From NCBI GenBank assembly GCA_025457625.1, contig JALOUA010000004.1:1-44938 (forward strand): a stretch of DNA of 44,938 bases, written 5' to 3'. Every line of letters begins with the position of its first letter. Position 1 is the stretch's first letter. Under the pieces are notes generated by a model that was given only the letters and a program-made list of their open reading frames with translations, was not told the DNA's origin and did no database searches. Shown in pieces: positions 19,459 through 30,600 of the stretch. Position numbers and translations under genes: made by a program. The stretch comes from Akkermansiaceae bacterium (GTDB lineage Bacteria; Verrucomicrobiota; Verrucomicrobiia; Verrucomicrobiales; Akkermansiaceae).

Positions 19459-22400
19459 ATGATTGAAAAACTCATCGAATGGAGTCTGCGCAACCGCTTC
19501 CTCGTCGTCTGCGCCTCGCTCCTGATCGTCGCGCTCGGAATCCGCGCCGTTTACCTCACCCCGGTGGATGCCATTCCGGATCTCACGGAAAACCAGGTGC
19601 TCGTCTATGCCGATTGGATGGGCCGCAGTCCGCAGGAAGTGGAGGACCAGGTGACATTTCCGCTATCGACAGGATTGCAGGGGCTTGCCGGAGTGAAAGA
19701 GGTGCGCGCCACCTCGATGTTCGGGTTTTCGCTCGTCACGATCATCTTCCAGGATGGAGTGGACACCTACTTCGCCCGGGCCCGGGTGCTCGAACGCTTG
19801 AATTACCTCCAGGGCCAGATGCCCGAGGGCGTGACTCCGCAGTTGGGGCCCGATGCCACCGGTCTCGGTTGGGTCTATCAGTATTACCTGCACGTGGATC
19901 CCGCGAAATCTCCCGATGGCGGCTACGACCTCGCGCAGCTGCGCTCGCTTCAGGATTGGAAGATCCGTTACGATCTCGCCAGCGTGCAGGGTGTGGCGGA
20001 AGTCGCCAGCATCGGCGGCTTTGTGAAGCAGTATCAAGTGGAGCTTTCCTCCACCAAAATGCGGGCGGCGAACATCACGCTCATGGAGGTGATGACCGCC
20101 GTGCAGAACGCCAACCTCAATGTCGGCGGCAAGACCGTGGAGGAAAACGGCGCGGAATTCGTCCTGCGCGGCGTGGGACTCGTCACCAGTCCGCAAGACC
20201 TTGAACTCGTCACCGTCAAGGCGGTGGACGGCACGCCGATCTATCTCAAAGACATCGCCACCATCCAGATCGGCGGCGATTACCGCCGCGGCACGCTGGA
20301 TTTGAACGGCTACGAAGCCGTCGGCGGCACCGTGGTCATGCGCACTGGTGAAAACGCGAAAGCCGTCATCGAGCGCGTGAAGGAAAAGATTGCCGGGATC
20401 TCACCGAGCCTTCCGCCCGGCGTCACGATTCGTCCGTTCTATGACCGCAGCTCGTTGATCGACCGCACCATCGACACGCTCAAGCACGCGCTCGTCGAGG
20501 AAATCATCCTCGTCACCCTCGCCCACGTCATTTTCCTGTGGCACTTCCGCAGCATCCTCATCGTCACGCTGCCGCTGCCGATCTCGATTCTCATCTCATT
20601 CCTGCTGATGAAGCAGTTCGGCATCACCAGCAACATCATGTCGCTCACCGGCATCGCCATCGCCATCGGTGTGCTGGTGGACGCCGCGATCGTGGTGACG
20701 GAAAACGTCATCCGGCATTGCGAGGCGGAGGAGAAGGAAAAGGGCCGGGCGCTCACCGCGGCCGAACGATGGGAGACCACGCTATCCGCCAGCAAGCAGG
20801 TGGGCCGCCCGATCTTTTTCGCGATGGCGATCATCATCCTCGCCTTCATCCCGGTCTTCGCGCTCACCGGGCAGGAGGGAAAACTGTTCCACCCGCTCGC
20901 CTTCACCAAGACCTTCGCGATGATCGGCGCGACCTTGTTAGGGGTGACGCTGGTTCCCGTGCTGTGCTCGATCCTGGTCCGCGGGCCCTATCACGAGGAG
21001 GACCGCAACATCGTGATGAAGTTCCTCATGGGCATTTACGATCCCGCCCTCGGCTGGGCGCTCAACCATCGCAAGACGGTCGTCGGCGCGGCGGTTTTGT
21101 TGCTGGGTTTCTGCCTGCTCATCGCCTTCGGTCTGCCGCGCGCGACAGTCAAAAGCATCCGCGACGCCGGATTTTCGCGCACGGCGGATCTGGTCACCGG
21201 ATTCGGCAGGGAGTTCATGCCGCCGCTCAACGAAGGCAGCCTGCTGCACATGCCCGTGATGATGCCGAAAACCGGACTCAAGGAAATCCAGCGCGTGATG
21301 TCATGGCAGGACAGGATCATCGCCGAAACTCCGGAGGTGGAAACCGTCGCCGGCAAGCTGGGAAGATTCGAGACCGCCACCGACCCCGCGCCCACCGAGA
21401 TGCTGGAGACCACCATCCTGCTCAAACCGGAATACATCCCCAACGGGAAATTCCGCGTGAAGCGCAACCCCGCATGGCGTGACGGCATGACCATGGAGAA
21501 ACTCAAAGCCGAACTGACGGAAAAGATGAAACAGGTTCCCGGCTACGTGCCCGCGTTTCTCCAACCGATCGAAAACCGCATCCTCATGCTCTACACCGGC
21601 ATCCGCGCGCAGGTCGGCGTGAAGATCTACGGCGACAACCTCGACGATATCCAGCGCAAGGCGTTTGAGATCGAAAAACTCATCAATGAAATCCCGGGCG
21701 CGGCCGGTGTTTCACCTTCACGCGTGCAGGGCAAACCCTACCTCAACATCGAGGTGGACCGCACCGCGATGGCGCGTTACGGCCTCAGCGCCAAGGATGT
21801 GCTGGATGCGGTGGAAATCTCCATCGGCGGCAAGAATGTCAGCACCACCATCGAAGGCCGCCAGCGCTTCCCCATCCAGATCCGCGTCGAGCGCGGCGAA
21901 CGCGACGACATCGAAAAACTCAGCCGCATCCTCATCGCGGCCAAACCCGGCATGAGCGCGCCGGCTGCCGCCGCGCCAGGCGGAGGCGGGATGGGCGGTG
22001 GCATGGGTGCACCCGCTGCCGCGTCCGTGGCTGGCGGTGGCGATGGTTTCGACACACCCTATATCCCGCTCGGCATGGTGGCGAAAATCACCCGCAGCAT
22101 CGGCGCCAACGAAATCGCCTCGGAGAATGGCAAGCTCCGGAGTTATGTGCAGGCAAACGTCGAAGACCGCGACCTCGGCGGATTCGTCCAGGAGGTCGAG
22201 GCGAAGCTCAAGACCGTGAACTGGGAGGGCCTGACCTGGAAGATGACCGGCGAATACGAAAACCAACGCCGCTTCGCGAAAACCATGCAACTGGTTTTCC
22301 CGGTCGTCATGCTGGTGATCTTCGTGCTGCTCTTCATGGTTTTCCGCAGCGGCAAGGAAGCCGCCCACGTCATGCTCGCCGTGCCCTTCGCGCTGAGCGG

Positions 22401-22833
22401 CGGCGTGATCCTGCAAAAATTGTTAGGCTACAACTTCAACGGCGCGGTATGGGTCGGCTACATCGCGCTGTTCGGCACCGCCGTGCAAACCGGCGTGGTG
22501 ATGGTGGTCTATCTGGAGGAAAGCGTGAAAGCGAAGATGGCCGAACTCGGCGAGCGGTTCTCCCGCGCCGACCTCGTCCAGGCGGTCAAGGACGGCGCCA
22601 AGCTGCGCCTGCGTCCCAAGGTGATGACCGTGGCCACCACCGTCGCCAGCCTGCTGCCCATCATGTGGAGCACCCGCCAGGGCGCCGAAGTCATGAAACC
22701 GCTGGCCACTCCGGTGATTGGCGGGATGATTTCCAGCCTGATCCACATCCTCATCGTCACGCCGGTGATCTTCCTCTGGCTGAGAGAACGGCAGCTTACC
22801 CGAGATTCGAGATCGTCTGGAAGATCGCCGTGA
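19459..22833 (+). CDS. CusA/CzcA family heavy-metal efflux RND pump
   Basis: MIEKLIEWSLRNRFLVVCASLLIVALGIRAVYLTPVDAIPDLTENQVLVYADWMGRSPQEVEDQVTFPLS...; 1124 aa, RND TM clusters. Confidence 0.95.
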   Translation: MIEKLIEWSLRNRFLVVCASLLIVALGIRAVYLTPVDAIPDLTENQVLVYADWMGRSPQEVEDQVTFPLSTGLQGLAGVKEVRATSMFGFSLVTIIFQDGVDTYFARARVLERLNYLQGQMPEGVTPQLGPDATGLGWVYQYYLHVDPAKSPDGGYDLAQLRSLQDWKIRYDLASVQGVAEVASIGGFVKQYQVELSSTKMRAANITLMEVMTAVQNANLNVGGKTVEENGAEFVLRGVGLVTSPQDLELVTVKAVDGTPIYLKDIATIQIGGDYRRGTLDLNGYEAVGGTVVMRTGENAKAVIERVKEKIAGISPSLPPGVTIRPFYDRSSLIDRTIDTLKHALVEEIILVTLAHVIFLWHFRSILIVTLPLPISILISFLLMKQFGITSNIMSLTGIAIAIGVLVDAAIVVTENVIRHCEAEEKEKGRALTAAERWETTLSASKQVGRPIFFAMAIIILAFIPVFALTGQEGKLFHPLAFTKTFAMIGATLLGVTLVPVLCSILVRGPYHEEDRNIVMKFLMGIYDPALGWALNHRKTVVGAAVLLLGFCLLIAFGLPRATVKSIRDAGFSRTADLVTGFGREFMPPLNEGSLLHMPVMMPKTGLKEIQRVMSWQDRIIAETPEVETVAGKLGRFETATDPAPTEMLETTILLKPEYIPNGKFRVKRNPAWRDGMTMEKLKAELTEKMKQVPGYVPAFLQPIENRILMLYTGIRAQVGVKIYGDNLDDIQRKAFEIEKLINEIPGAAGVSPSRVQGKPYLNIEVDRTAMARYGLSAKDVLDAVEISIGGKNVSTTIEGRQRFPIQIRVERGERDDIEKLSRILIAAKPGMSAPAAAAPGGGGMGGGMGAPAAASVAGGGDGFDTPYIPLGMVAKITRSIGANEIASENGKLRSYVQANVEDRDLGGFVQEVEAKLKTVNWEGLTWKMTGEYENQRRFAKTMQLVFPVVMLVIFVLLFMVFRSGKEAAHVMLAVPFALSGGVILQKLLGYNFNGAVWVGYIALFGTAVQTGVVMVVYLEESVKAKMAELGERFSRADLVQAVKDGAKLRLRPKVMTVATTVASLLPIMWSTRQGAEVMKPLATPVIGGMISSLIHILIVTPVIFLWLRERQLTRDSRSSGRSP

Positions 22834-24079
22834 TCATCAGGTAGGCCATGGTGCCGATGAGGCCGGCCATGATGATGAGCACGGTGGGCATGATCAGCGC
22901 CATGATGCGCTGCAAGTCCTTGTTGAGTTCCTTGTCATAGCGCTCGGCGGCGCGGCGCAGCGATTGGTCGATTTTCCCGGTTTGCTCGCCGACGGCGATC
23001 ATGTCGATGAGCAGTGGTGGAAACGAGCCGTTGCGGATGAGGGCTTTGGAAAACGAGCGACCGTCACCGACCTGGTCGATCACCTGGTCGAGCGCGGCGC
23101 GCAGCGAGCGGTTCTGGGTGGCGTCGCGAGAGAGTTCGAGGGCGCGCAGCAGCGGCAGGCCGTTGCCGACGAGGTTGGCCATGGTTTCGAGGAACTGGAC
23201 GTAAAAGCGGCTGGTGATGACGCGGCCCATGAGCGGAAGCCGGAGCTTCATGCGGTCCCACGCGGGTTTGTTGGCGTCGTTGTCCTTCCATGCCTTGAAG
23301 AAGATGCCCGCGGCGATGAGCACGAGCACGATGACCAGCCACCACTTGGTCATGAAGTCGGATGCGCCGATGAGGATGGCCGCGCCCAGCGGGATTTTGC
23401 CGCCGGGCGTGCTCTCGATGAGCGAGGTGAGCTGTGGAATGAGGGTGGTGACGAAAACGATCGAAACGCCGATGCCGGCAAACACGAGGAAGGCCGGATA
23501 GATCATCGCGAGGATCAGGCGGCTCTGGAGTTCGGCGAGCGTCTTGAGATAGTGCGCCTGGCGCTTGAGGATGGTGTCGAGCGCGCCGGAAGCCTCGCCC
23601 GCGGCGGCCAGCGAACAATACAGCGGCCCGAAACTCGGGCTGACCTTCTTGAGCGCGGCGGAAAAGTTGACGCCGTCCCTGACAATCTGGCGGATTTTGT
23701 AGGAAACCGCCTTGAGGTTGCCGAGTTCCTGGCGGTTCTCCATCGACTTGAGCGCGGGCTCCAGCTGGAGGCCGGCGCTGAGCATGTCGGAGAGTTCCTC
23801 GGTGAAAAGCACCACCTCCTGGCGCTTGAGTTTGATCGGACCTTCCGGAATGGCGTCCTCGGCGGCCTCGGCCTTGCCGGTTTGGCGCAGCGGCTCGCCT
23901 TCCTTGGACTTGCCATTGGTCTTGCGCGCGGGAACGGCGGCGGACGTTTCACGCAGATTGACCGGCTGCAGGCCCTTCTTGTCTAACAGCCGCAGCGCCT
24001 CCGGGCGGTCGGCGGCATCGATCTCACCGGTGGTGACGGCGCCTTTGGTGGAGAGGGCTTTGTAGGCGAAGACGGGCAT
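22796..24079 (-). CDS. Type II secretion / type IV pilus inner-membrane platform protein (GspF/PilC family)
   Basis: MPVFAYKALSTKGAVTTGEIDAADRPEALRLLDKKGLQPVNL; VVLFTEELSDMLSAGLQLEPALKSME; GEQTGKIDQSLRRAAERYDKELN. Confidence 0.9.
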   Translation of the reverse strand: MPVFAYKALSTKGAVTTGEIDAADRPEALRLLDKKGLQPVNLRETSAAVPARKTNGKSKEGEPLRQTGKAEAAEDAIPEGPIKLKRQEVVLFTEELSDMLSAGLQLEPALKSMENRQELGNLKAVSYKIRQIVRDGVNFSAALKKVSPSFGPLYCSLAAAGEASGALDTILKRQAHYLKTLAELQSRLILAMIYPAFLVFAGIGVSIVFVTTLIPQLTSLIESTPGGKIPLGAAILIGASDFMTKWWLVIVLVLIAAGIFFKAWKDNDANKPAWDRMKLRLPLMGRVITSRFYVQFLETMANLVGNGLPLLRALELSRDATQNRSLRAALDQVIDQVGDGRSFSKALIRNGSFPPLLIDMIAVGEQTGKIDQSLRRAAERYDKELNKDLQRIMALIMPTVLIIMAGLIGTMAYLMITAIFQTISNLG

Positions 24080-24114
24080 CGTTGATTTGAAATTTCAAAT
24101 TTGAGATTTCAGAT

Positions 24115-25830
24115 TCAATCCCCTCCCCCGATGTCGGAGGAGGTGACGGAGATGACTTCCTCGATGGTGGTCATGCCCTGCATCACCTTGAACCAGCCGT
24201 AGGTGCGCATGGGCACATAGCCGTCGCGGAAGGCCTGCTCGCGCATCTTGGGCGCGGGCGCGCTGTGGGCGACGAGTTCCTGCATCGCGGGTGTCAGCAG
24301 GATCACCTCGTAAATCGCGAGACGGCCGGAGAACCCGGTGCCGCGGCAGCGGTCGCAACCCTTGGTGGAATAGGGCATGCCGGGGATGTCGAGCGGGATG
24401 CCGAGGTTGCGCTTGTCCTCGTCGGTGATCGCGCGCGGCACCTTGCAGTGCGGGCACAGGCGGCGCACCAGGCGCTGGGCGAGGAAGGCGCGCACGGCGG
24501 CGGATACGAGGAAGGGCTCCACGCCCATGTCCACCAGACGGCTGATGCCGCCCATCGCGTCGTTGGTGTGGAGGGTGGAGAACACCAGGTGACCTGTTAG
24601 GGAGGCGCGGATGGCGATTTCCGCCGTCTCAAGGTCGCGGATTTCCCCGATCATCACGATGTTGGGATCGGCGCGCAGGATCGAACGCAGCGCGTTGGCG
24701 AAGGTCAGGCCGATCTCGCTTTTCACGGCGATCTGCATCACGCCGGGAAGTTTGTTTTCCACCGGATCCTCGACAGTGACGATGCGCCGCTCGGGGTGGT
24801 TCACCTCGCTGAGGAAGGAGTAAAGGCTGGTGGACTTGCCCGAACCCGTGGGGCCGGTGATCAGGATGATGCCGTTGGGCAGGTGCAGCAACTGCTCGAT
24901 CTTCCTCTGCACGAAGGGCTCCATCGAGAGCTTGGCGAGGTTGAATTTCTCCTGGTTGAGCAGACGCAGCGAAACGCTCTCGCCCTCGACGGTGGGCACC
25001 GTGGCGACGCGGACGTCGATGGTGGCGCCTTCGAACTGCAGGTTGATCCGGCCGTCCTGCGGCACGCGGCGCTCGGCGATGTCAAGGCGCGCCATGATCT
25101 TCAAACGGGCGATCACCGAGCTTTGCAGCGCCTTGATGTTTTCCGGCACGGCGATCTCGATCAGGCGGCCGTCGATGCGGTAGCGGATGCGCAGGTTGGT
25201 GGCGAGCGGCTCGACGTGGATGTCGGTCGCCCGCTGGTCGAGCGCCTCGCGGATGATCTGGTTGACGAACTTGACCACGCTGGCCTCCTCGTCGTCGTCC
25301 TGGTCGATGACGTTGGCCTCGTCCTCGCCTGTTTCGAGGTGGTCGTAGTCGAAATCCCGGCCTTCGAGGATCTGCTCGAAGGTGTCGGCACCCACGCCGT
25401 AGAGGCGGCGGAGCGCCTCGTGCAGGCGCTTGCGGGACGTCATGCACCAGTCGATGGGCAGCGTGAGCTCCTGGGCGGCGGCCTGGCGGGCGACGAGGTT
25501 GAAGGGATCGAAGGTGGCGAGTTTCAGGCGTTTGTGGTCGCCCTCGCCGGTGATTTCCACCGGCAGCAGGCGGTGGCGCAGCGCGATCCGGGGACCGCAG
25601 GCCTCGCGCAATGGCAGCGGAACCTCGGCAATCGGGATGATGTCGAGCCATTCCATGCCCAGATCCGCGGCAAGTTCGCGCATGTAGCGCTCCTCATCGA
25701 CGACCCCGGCGTCCAGCACGTCATCAATGGGCGAGCGCTGGCGCTGGGCTGCGGATAGCAGCACCTCGGTGAGCGCGGGAATGTCTTCGCATCCGGTGCG
25801 GCGGGCGGGTTCGAGCAGGAGTTGCGACAT
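24115..25830 (-). CDS. GspE/PulE/PilB family secretion ATPase
   Basis: Walker A ILITGPTGSGKSTSLYSFL; Asp box EDPVENKLPGVMQIAV; Walker B-like RSILRADPNIVMIGEIRDLETAEIAIRASLTGHLVFSTLHTNDA; C-terminal CPHCK. Confidence 0.95.
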   Translation of the reverse strand: MSQLLLEPARRTGCEDIPALTEVLLSAAQRQRSPIDDVLDAGVVDEERYMRELAADLGMEWLDIIPIAEVPLPLREACGPRIALRHRLLPVEITGEGDHKRLKLATFDPFNLVARQAAAQELTLPIDWCMTSRKRLHEALRRLYGVGADTFEQILEGRDFDYDHLETGEDEANVIDQDDDEEASVVKFVNQIIREALDQRATDIHVEPLATNLRIRYRIDGRLIEIAVPENIKALQSSVIARLKIMARLDIAERRVPQDGRINLQFEGATIDVRVATVPTVEGESVSLRLLNQEKFNLAKLSMEPFVQRKIEQLLHLPNGIILITGPTGSGKSTSLYSFLSEVNHPERRIVTVEDPVENKLPGVMQIAVKSEIGLTFANALRSILRADPNIVMIGEIRDLETAEIAIRASLTGHLVFSTLHTNDAMGGISRLVDMGVEPFLVSAAVRAFLAQRLVRRLCPHCKVPRAITDEDKRNLGIPLDIPGMPYSTKGCDRCRGTGFSGRLAIYEVILLTPAMQELVAHSAPAPKMREQAFRDGYVPMRTYGWFKVMQGMTTIEEVISVTSSDIGGGD

Positions 25831-25881
25831 GAGCGGGTGACTTGTTGTCGCTTAAAACCCGCCCGGGCGCAATCTGTCTCT

Positions 25882-26748
25882 TCAATTCGGGGTTTTCTTT
25901 TCCCGACGGTCGGTCCTGACATCGACCGGCGCGGCCGCCTTGCCACCCGCCAGCACGCGGTGTGGGAAGGGGATTTCGATGCCTTCCCTGGCAAATGACT
26001 GCCGCACATCGCGTGCGATCGTGTTGCGGGCCACCAGATAATCCTCCCTGGCCATCCACACGCCGAGCAGGAAATTGATCGAGGAATCGCCGAATCCGAC
26101 AAACAGGACCAGCGGGCCCGGCTCATCGAGGCAGTGTTCGTTTGCCTCGGCCGTCTCGCGCAGCACGCGCATCACATGATCGATGTCCTCGTTGTAGGAC
26201 ACGCCGATTTCCAGATCATAACGGCGGATCGGATTGCGGGTGATGTTGATCACCTTGGATTTCACCAGCGTCTCGTTGGGAATGCGCACCGAGCGGTTGT
26301 CGAGTGTCCTCAGGCTGGCGGAAATCATCCCGATGTTGTCCACCAGGCCGGTGACGCCATCGACCTCGATCAGGTCCCCCAGCACGAAGGGTTTCTCTCC
26401 TAACAGAAAGAAGCCGCTGATCACGTTGGACAGCGAGGTCTGGGCGGCGAAACCCACGGCGATGCCGACAATGCCCGCCGCGCCGAGGGCTGCGCCGAGC
26501 TTGACGCCGAACTGGTTGAGCACGGTGGCCAGAATCACCGCAAAGAGGATCCAGCGCACCGCGCGTGACAGCATCAGTCCCGCCTGCGCGGAAAAACGCA
26601 CCGCCGCGACGCGGTAAACCACGCGCGCGGCGAGGGCGGCCAGCGGCAGGCCGATGAGCAGGACCAGTCCGCTGCGGATGATGTTGTGGACGAGCGGGTT
26701 CTCCATCCATGAGGCGATGGAACCGGGAATTTCAATGACGGCGGTCAT
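25882..26748 (-). CDS. MscS family mechanosensitive ion channel
   Basis: GAALGAAGIVGIAVGFAAQTSLSNVISGFFLLGEKPFVLGDLIEVDGVTGLVDNIGMISASLRTLDNRSVRIPNE. Confidence 0.95.
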   Translation of the reverse strand: MTAVIEIPGSIASWMENPLVHNIIRSGLVLLIGLPLAALAARVVYRVAAVRFSAQAGLMLSRAVRWILFAVILATVLNQFGVKLGAALGAAGIVGIAVGFAAQTSLSNVISGFFLLGEKPFVLGDLIEVDGVTGLVDNIGMISASLRTLDNRSVRIPNETLVKSKVINITRNPIRRYDLEIGVSYNEDIDHVMRVLRETAEANEHCLDEPGPLVLFVGFGDSSINFLLGVWMAREDYLVARNTIARDVRQSFAREGIEIPFPHRVLAGGKAAAPVDVRTDRREKKTPN

Positions 26749-27569
26749 GAGGGATCGTCGAACGGGTTGATATGTCCCAACACTCTGGCAAAAGCGCTTT
26801 GAATCGTCGAACGGCGGATTCTGCCCATGCGGGGCGGAGTGATTTCCACGGCGTCGTTGTAAGGCGCGGAGGGCCTCGGCGCATAAGTGACATTGCCGAG
26901 GTCGCCGGCATCGCCACCCATCCGGATACGCGCCGCATTCGACCACAGCCGGCCGTCTTTTTCAAAAACCGAGAGGTGGCCGGTCTCCAGATAGAGACGC
27001 TCGAAGGGCATGCTGGCGCCGCCGTCGTTGAGCAGGGAGATCGGGCAGACGATGTCCATTTGCGGCCACTCTTCCGGCTCGAAAACCCGCCGCGCATAGG
27101 TCCGCAGCGCGTAACCGAGCCGCCCGGCCAGAGGCGTGCCGTGCCAGGTCTTGGACAGCGTGGCGGTGGCAAGGGCCGTCAGGGGCAACATCTCGTCACG
27201 GCACTCGCCGATCACCTCGATCCAGGCGGCCACGCCTATGAAAAACCCGGCCTGCCCCTTGGGCCGGATATGCAGCGGGAAATGCGGACGTGCCACCACC
27301 GGCATCGGCGGAAACACCGGTTGGAAACGCAGCCGCACGTCGTCTTCATGATGGTCCCAGCGCTCCCATTTCAAATCGTCCGGCAGCGAATCGACGGTTC
27401 CGGAATCCGCCAGGCCTTCAGGCGCGCCATCGCGGAAAGAAGCGATGCGCCATTCGGAACGGTAGTTCAGCACGATGATGGACAAGGCTCCGAAATCCAC
27501 ACGCAACCATTCCCCGTCACTGGGTTTGTGTTCGGTCCAACGCTCCGACTGAGTCATGCATCCAGCCAA
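26745..27569 (-). CDS. DUF432-like protein
   Basis: FPLHIRPKGQAGFFIGVAAWIEVI...LATATLSKTWHGTPLAGRLGYALRTYARR resembles the DUF432 core; 4-nt overlap with the MscS gene. Confidence 0.7.
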   Translation of the reverse strand: MAGCMTQSERWTEHKPSDGEWLRVDFGALSIIVLNYRSEWRIASFRDGAPEGLADSGTVDSLPDDLKWERWDHHEDDVRLRFQPVFPPMPVVARPHFPLHIRPKGQAGFFIGVAAWIEVIGECRDEMLPLTALATATLSKTWHGTPLAGRLGYALRTYARRVFEPEEWPQMDIVCPISLLNDGGASMPFERLYLETGHLSVFEKDGRLWSNAARIRMGGDAGDLGNVTYAPRPSAPYNDAVEITPPRMGRIRRSTIQSAFARVLGHINPFDDPS

Positions 27570-27640
27570 AACCCTGACATCGCGATGTCAAAATAAAACA
27601 TCTAACAGACGGATTCGCGGGACGGGCCGGGTCAATGGCA

Positions 27641-30600
27641 TCATGAATCCGCTTTCAGCGCAGCGGCTTTCCCCTCCCGCCTGTCCGTGAATTTCTGCAC
27701 GAAGACATAACACACCGGGATCAGGAACAGCCCGATGGCGGTGGCGATGGACATGCCGAAGACCACGCCGGTGCCCATGGTGCTGCGCGAGGCGGCACCG
27801 GAGCCGGAGGCCAGCATCAGCGGCACGCAGCCGAGGATGAAGGCGAACGAGGTCATCAGGATCGGGCGCAGGCGGAGTTTCGCGCCCTCGATGGCGGCGT
27901 CGATGGTCGGCATGCCCTCATCGCGTTTCATTTTGGCAAACTCGATGATGAGGATGGCGTTCTTGGCCGCCAGGCCGATGAGCATGACGAGCCCGACCTG
28001 CGCATAGACGTTCATTTCGAAATTGCGGGCGAACAGGCCGACCAGCGTGCCGAGAATGACGGTGGGCACGGAAAGCAGCACGGCGAAGGGCAGCGACCAG
28101 CTTTCATACTGCGCGGCGAGCAGCAGGAACACGAACAGCACGGCCATGCCGAAGATGACGCCCGCCTGGCCTTCGGATTTCACCTCCTGCAAGGTCAGCC
28201 CCGACCATTCGTAGCCGGTCTCGGCGGGCATTTCCTTCATCACCTCCTCGATCGCCTTGATCGCCTGGCCGGAGCTGTATCCGGGCGCGGTGGCGCCGAT
28301 GACCTCGGCGGAGTTGTAGAGGTTGAAACGCGTGACCAGGTTGGGGCCGGACATCTTGGTGACCTTCACCAGCGTGCTCAGTGGAACCATGCCGCCGTCG
28401 TTGTTGCGCACGTAGAATTTGCCGATGTCGTCGGGCTTGCTGGTGAACTCCGGCTCGGCTTGCAGGAAGACTTTGTAGACTTTGCCGAATTTCACGAAAT
28501 CATTCACGTAAAGCCCGCTCAGGTAGGTCTGGAGCGTGGCGAAGACGCTGTCCACCGGCACGTTGAGGGTGCGCGCCTTCTCGCGGTCGAGTTCCACCCT
28601 CACCTGCGGCGTGGCCGGATTGAAGGTGGTGGTGAGTCGGGCGATTTCGGGACGCTTCGCGGCCAGCTCCTGAAGTTGTTTCACATAGCCGGCAAGTTGG
28701 TCGATGCTGCCGCCGGAGCGGTCCTGGAGCTGCATCGTGAAGCCGGAAACGTTGCCGTATCCCGGCAGCGGCGGCGGACCGAAGGCGAAGGCACGGGCAC
28801 CGGGGATGCCGTAAAATTTCCGCGTCCACTCCGCGGCGATCGCCTTGGCGTGGAGGCGGGGCTCGGCACGCTCCTCCCAGGGTTTGAGCCCCACGAACAT
28901 CAATGCCGCATTCGGCACGTTGAGGTTGTTGAGGATGTTGATCCCGGCCAGTCCAACGGCGGATTGCACGCCTTCGGTATTGCCGACGATTTCCTCGATC
29001 TGTTTGAGAACCTCGTCGCTGCGCTGCAGCGACGAGCCTTCCGGCAATTCGATCGCCACGAAAAGATATCCCTTGTCCTCGTCGGGGATGAATCCACCGG
29101 GAACGTGCTTGCCGATGCGGTTGATGGCGATCACCACGATCACCAGCAGCAGCATGGAAATCGTCGCCTTGCGCACCAGTCCGCCGACAATGGCACCATA
29201 GCGCCGGATGACCCAGTCGAAGCCCTTGTTGAACAAACGGAAGAAGGCGGCGACCGGGCCTTTGCCGGGTTTCGGCTCGCGCAGCAACATGGCCGCAAGC
29301 GCCGGGCTGAGCGTCAGCGCGTTGATCACCGAGAACACCACGGCAATGGCGATGGTCAGCGCGAACTGCTTGTATAGCGCGCCGGTGACTCCGCCCATGA
29401 AGGCGACCGGCACGAACACCGCGCAGAGCACCAGGCCGATGGCGATCACCGGGCCGGTCACCTCCTTCATCGCAATGCGCGTCGCCTCCTTGGGCGTCTT
29501 GCCATGCTCGATGTGATGCTGCACCGCCTCGACCACCACGATGGCGTCGTCCACCACGATGCCGATCGCCAGCACCAGGCCGAACATCGTCAGCACGTTC
29601 ACGCTGAAACCCATGACCGGAAACAAAATGAACGCCCCTAACAGCGAGACGGGCACCGTGCACATCGGGATGATCGTGGCGCGGAAACTCTGCAGGAAGA
29701 TATAAACGACGATCAGCACCAGGATCACCGCCTCGAACAGCGTGTGGACGATCGCCTCGATCGATGCCTCGATGGGCAGCGTGGAATCGAGCGCGATTTC
29801 ATAAATCATGTCCGCCGGGAAGCGCTCCTCCGCCTTCTTGAGGATGGCCTTGACGTTCTCCGCCGTTTCGAGCGCGTTGGCACCGGGCGCAAGATAGATG
29901 GCGAAGGCGCCGGCCGGCGATTGGTTGAGGCGCGCGCGCAAGTCATAGGTCTGCGCGCCGAGTTCCACACGGGCCACATCCTTGATTTTGACCTGCTGTC
30001 CGTCCGCACTTGCCCGGACGATGACTTCCTCGAACTCCTTCGGATCCTTGAGCAGGCCAAGCGCGCGCACGTTGAACTGGCTCTCCTGCCCGGCAGGTGC
30101 GGGCTCCGCGCCGATGCGGCCGGCGGGCGACTGCGCGTTCTGTTCCTGCAGCGCTTTTTTGATGTCATCCGGCGTGATGCCGAGCGAGGCGAGCTTGTCC
30201 GGCTGCAGCCAGATGCGCATCGTGTAGTCCTGCGCGGTGAAGTTCTTCACATCCCCCACGCCCTTCACGCGCTTGATGGCATCCACCAGATTGAGATCGC
30301 AGAAGTTGCTGAGGAACACCGCATCATAGGTGCCATTCGGCGACGCGAGACCGATGACCATCAGGATGTCCGGGCTCGAGCGGTTGACCACCACGCCCTC
30401 GCGTTTCACGGCCTCCGGAAGCTGCGCCTCGGCCTGGCTCACGCGGTTCTGCGTGTTGACCTGCATGATGTCCACGTCCGTGCCGACATCGAAATAAACA
30501 TTGAGCGTCATTTTGCCGTCGTTGGCGCTGAACGACTGCATGTAGAGCAGCTTGTCCACGCCGTTGACCTTGGTCTCGATGGGCGTGGCCACCGATTCCA

